Shown here in pieces: positions 62,386-64,000 of a stretch of 64,000 bases of DNA (position 1 is the first letter of the stretch; the number at the start of each line of letters is the position of its first letter). The notes beneath the pieces are model-generated. The model was not told the origin of the DNA, searched no databases, and saw only the letters and a list, made by a program, of their open reading frames with translations. Made by a program: the position numbers and the translations under genes. Origin of the DNA: Branchiostoma floridae. Lineage: Eukaryota > Chordata > Leptocardii > Amphioxiformes > Branchiostomatidae. The stretch is taken from the NCBI RefSeq assembly GCF_000003815.2, contig NC_049989.1, positions 3,655,580-3,719,579 of the forward strand. Reading direction: 5' to 3'.

Positions 62386-63243
62386 TTTTTTTAACTTTTT
62401 AAAAAGTTTTCTTTGTTGAATATTTTACTTTGTATCACTATACGGTCGTACTTTTGTAACTGAAATGTTTCGCTTCTTGTCACTCCCCAAAAATGTTGTC
62501 ACCCCCAAAAGTTGTGACTTTTAGTACGCGTCACCCTATGTTTCAGTGCTATTTCCTTGCATTCACAAAAATAAAAACAGTACGTAGTTCTACAACTTAC
62601 AACTTGTACCTTGTAACAAGGTAAAGAGACGTCTCTGATGACCCGGTGTACAACGGCTGTAGTACTGTGTCAAATATATGCGTTATGCACTCAAGTCGTG
62701 TTGTTTGCTGATTATTCAGTCCGTCCTTCTATTCTATATAACCAGCATTCAAAGGGACCAGCTCATAAAAATACATGCTGCAAACTAAAGGAAGCACCAC
62801 AAAGATGCCCTTTGCAATGTATTGACGGTATTTAACAGCTAGTAATCGACGGACAATAGGTGTGAAACATTCCTCCTTGGCCCTCGCGTGCCACCGGTCT
62901 GGTGTTAATTGGTTACTCTGCATTTGAAAGAACCGGCTTCATGGGCGTTGACCTCGCTAGAAATCTACTTCATAACATTTAGAGCTAGGCCCCCTCCCCA
63001 CCAAACAAGCTGAATAAGTGAATTGGTTATCTCTCATTAGATTTGGGGTCTCTATCAGCATCAGATATGTCCATAACACAAGCATCCAGTTGGGGTGGAA
63101 AGTTCTCCAATTAAAGCCATCCATGCATCTTCTAAGCATGTAAAGAATTTAGGTCAAGCATGATAAGAGGACAAGGAGCCCAGACCATGACCCCCATCTA
63201 ACCCAAGAATTACTCTACTCTACTAAATACTCATGAGTCCAAG

Positions 63244-63777
63244 TTCTCCAACACAGAAGTAAATATCCAAGGTACAGTAAACCTTACTAACTACTACACC
63301 GCCAAAGACACAAATACAACAGATACTGATAATATTCAACTATCATATGAACAAAGACATTTGTTTGTATAAAATATGTACTCTCCAAGCAGAGGTTGGT
63401 GGAGAAAACCGTGACCTTTTCCTTATGTGCCATATTTTTTTAATCATGATTCCAACACAGAAGTAAATATCCAACTTTCCAAGGTAAAACTAAAAGATAC
63501 TAAATAACTTACAGTCTTACACCACCAAGGACACAGAAATACAACAGATCCTGATGATGTATCATATACAACTATCATATGAACAAAGGCATTTGCTTGT
63601 TATATTGAAAGTTTGTATAAAATATGTATTCTCAAAGCAGAGGTTGGTGGGAAAATTGTGACCTTAGTATTTTCCTTATAATAAAGTTACCCGGTATATG
63701 CTTTTTTTTTCCGACCAGCCAGTGGAGAGGCTCGTTAAAAAAATATGGCATATAACTAATAAGGAAAAAGTCATGGC
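63244..63777. repeat. Tandem pair of about 205 bases with an inverted end
   Basis: CCAACACAGAAGTAAATATC to GCAGAGGTTGGTGG appears at 63249-63405 and again at 63452-63650. The segment TTTTCCTTATGTGCCATATT after unit 1 returns inverted at about 63740-63770, suggesting a decayed DNA element. Confidence 0.7.
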
Positions 63778-64000
63778 TATAAAATATGCACTTCTAATTT
63801 TAGAACATCCAGTCTTACAAATCATTCTCTAGTTCTCTGTTCTTGGCTCCTACTGGCAGGTTATTTATCTATTCGTATGGCTGATGTTACAGTCAGCCTA
63901 GGTCACCCAACTAGCTGTGGCTATTACAAAGGGCAGGCCTTATCATATCAAGGACGTTATAAAAGACTTTATATAACGTCGTTGATCTAAATTCTGCCAA

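Larger units (their letters stand above)
58714..64000. other. 5' flank of the WSB gene, no supported gene
   Basis: 5.3 kb with only short unconvincing frames. Contents seen: a CACGTG-containing hairpin (59053-59121), a (CAAA)n run (60865-60888), a tRNA-like SINE head (62318-62385), and tandem/inverted repeats at 63244-63777. Non-coding first exons of the WSB gene may lie here. Confidence 0.5.

Overview
This window looks like nuclear DNA of a chordate, most likely an amphioxus (Branchiostoma-type cephalochordate). The reasons are compact multi-exon genes with consensus GT/AG introns, vertebrate-like gene families at moderate divergence, many small DNA transposons and tRNA-derived SINEs, and a 100-N assembly gap at 15060-15159. 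The species is inferred; the gene structures are read directly by splicing exons in frame.

Layout. (1) 1-7155 (+): the 3' part of a gene ending in a C-type lectin domain with an EPN motif. (2) 7575-22329: an old tandem duplication of a divergent gene pair, fructosamine-3-kinase (FN3K, minus strand) and bleomycin hydrolase (BLMH, plus strand). The left unit has a complete FN3K and a BLMH cut off inside exon 2. The right unit has a complete FN3K and a complete 498-residue BLMH running to 28134. The breakpoint is visible at 14279/14280. The promoter between the two divergent genes is conserved in both units and carries a perfect ETS-type site. (3) 29067-30527 (-): an intronless Shal/Kv4-like potassium channel. 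(4) 33107-35861 (+): a six-exon ependymin-related secreted protein. (5) 36657-38215 (+): a two-exon class A GPCR of the EDG/melanocortin/cannabinoid type. (6) 44371-58713 (-): a WSB1/2-type WD-repeat SOCS-box protein with an unusual cysteine-rich first exon. The last 5 kb and 38216-44370 hold no gene that I can support.

Most notable. Two unrelated genes each carry a tandemly duplicated, diverged internal exon with intact splice sites. BLMH has exons 8a/8b of 68 nt each, whose length forces mutually exclusive use. The WSB gene has exons 7a/7b of 114 nt each. Neither paralogue pair looks dead. The tandem duplication has also built a potential chimeric mini-gene: the BLMH promoter, exon 1 and the start of exon 2, then SINE-derived codons, a stop and a poly(A) signal taken from downstream of the lectin gene.

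Mobile DNA is prominent. There is a Harbinger-like element with TTA target duplications that is absent from the paralogous site, a hAT-like element holding a nested tRNA-SINE (both with target duplications), an internally deleted mariner, several fold-back MITEs, and tandem repeats. No bacterial, viral or CRISPR-like system was seen.
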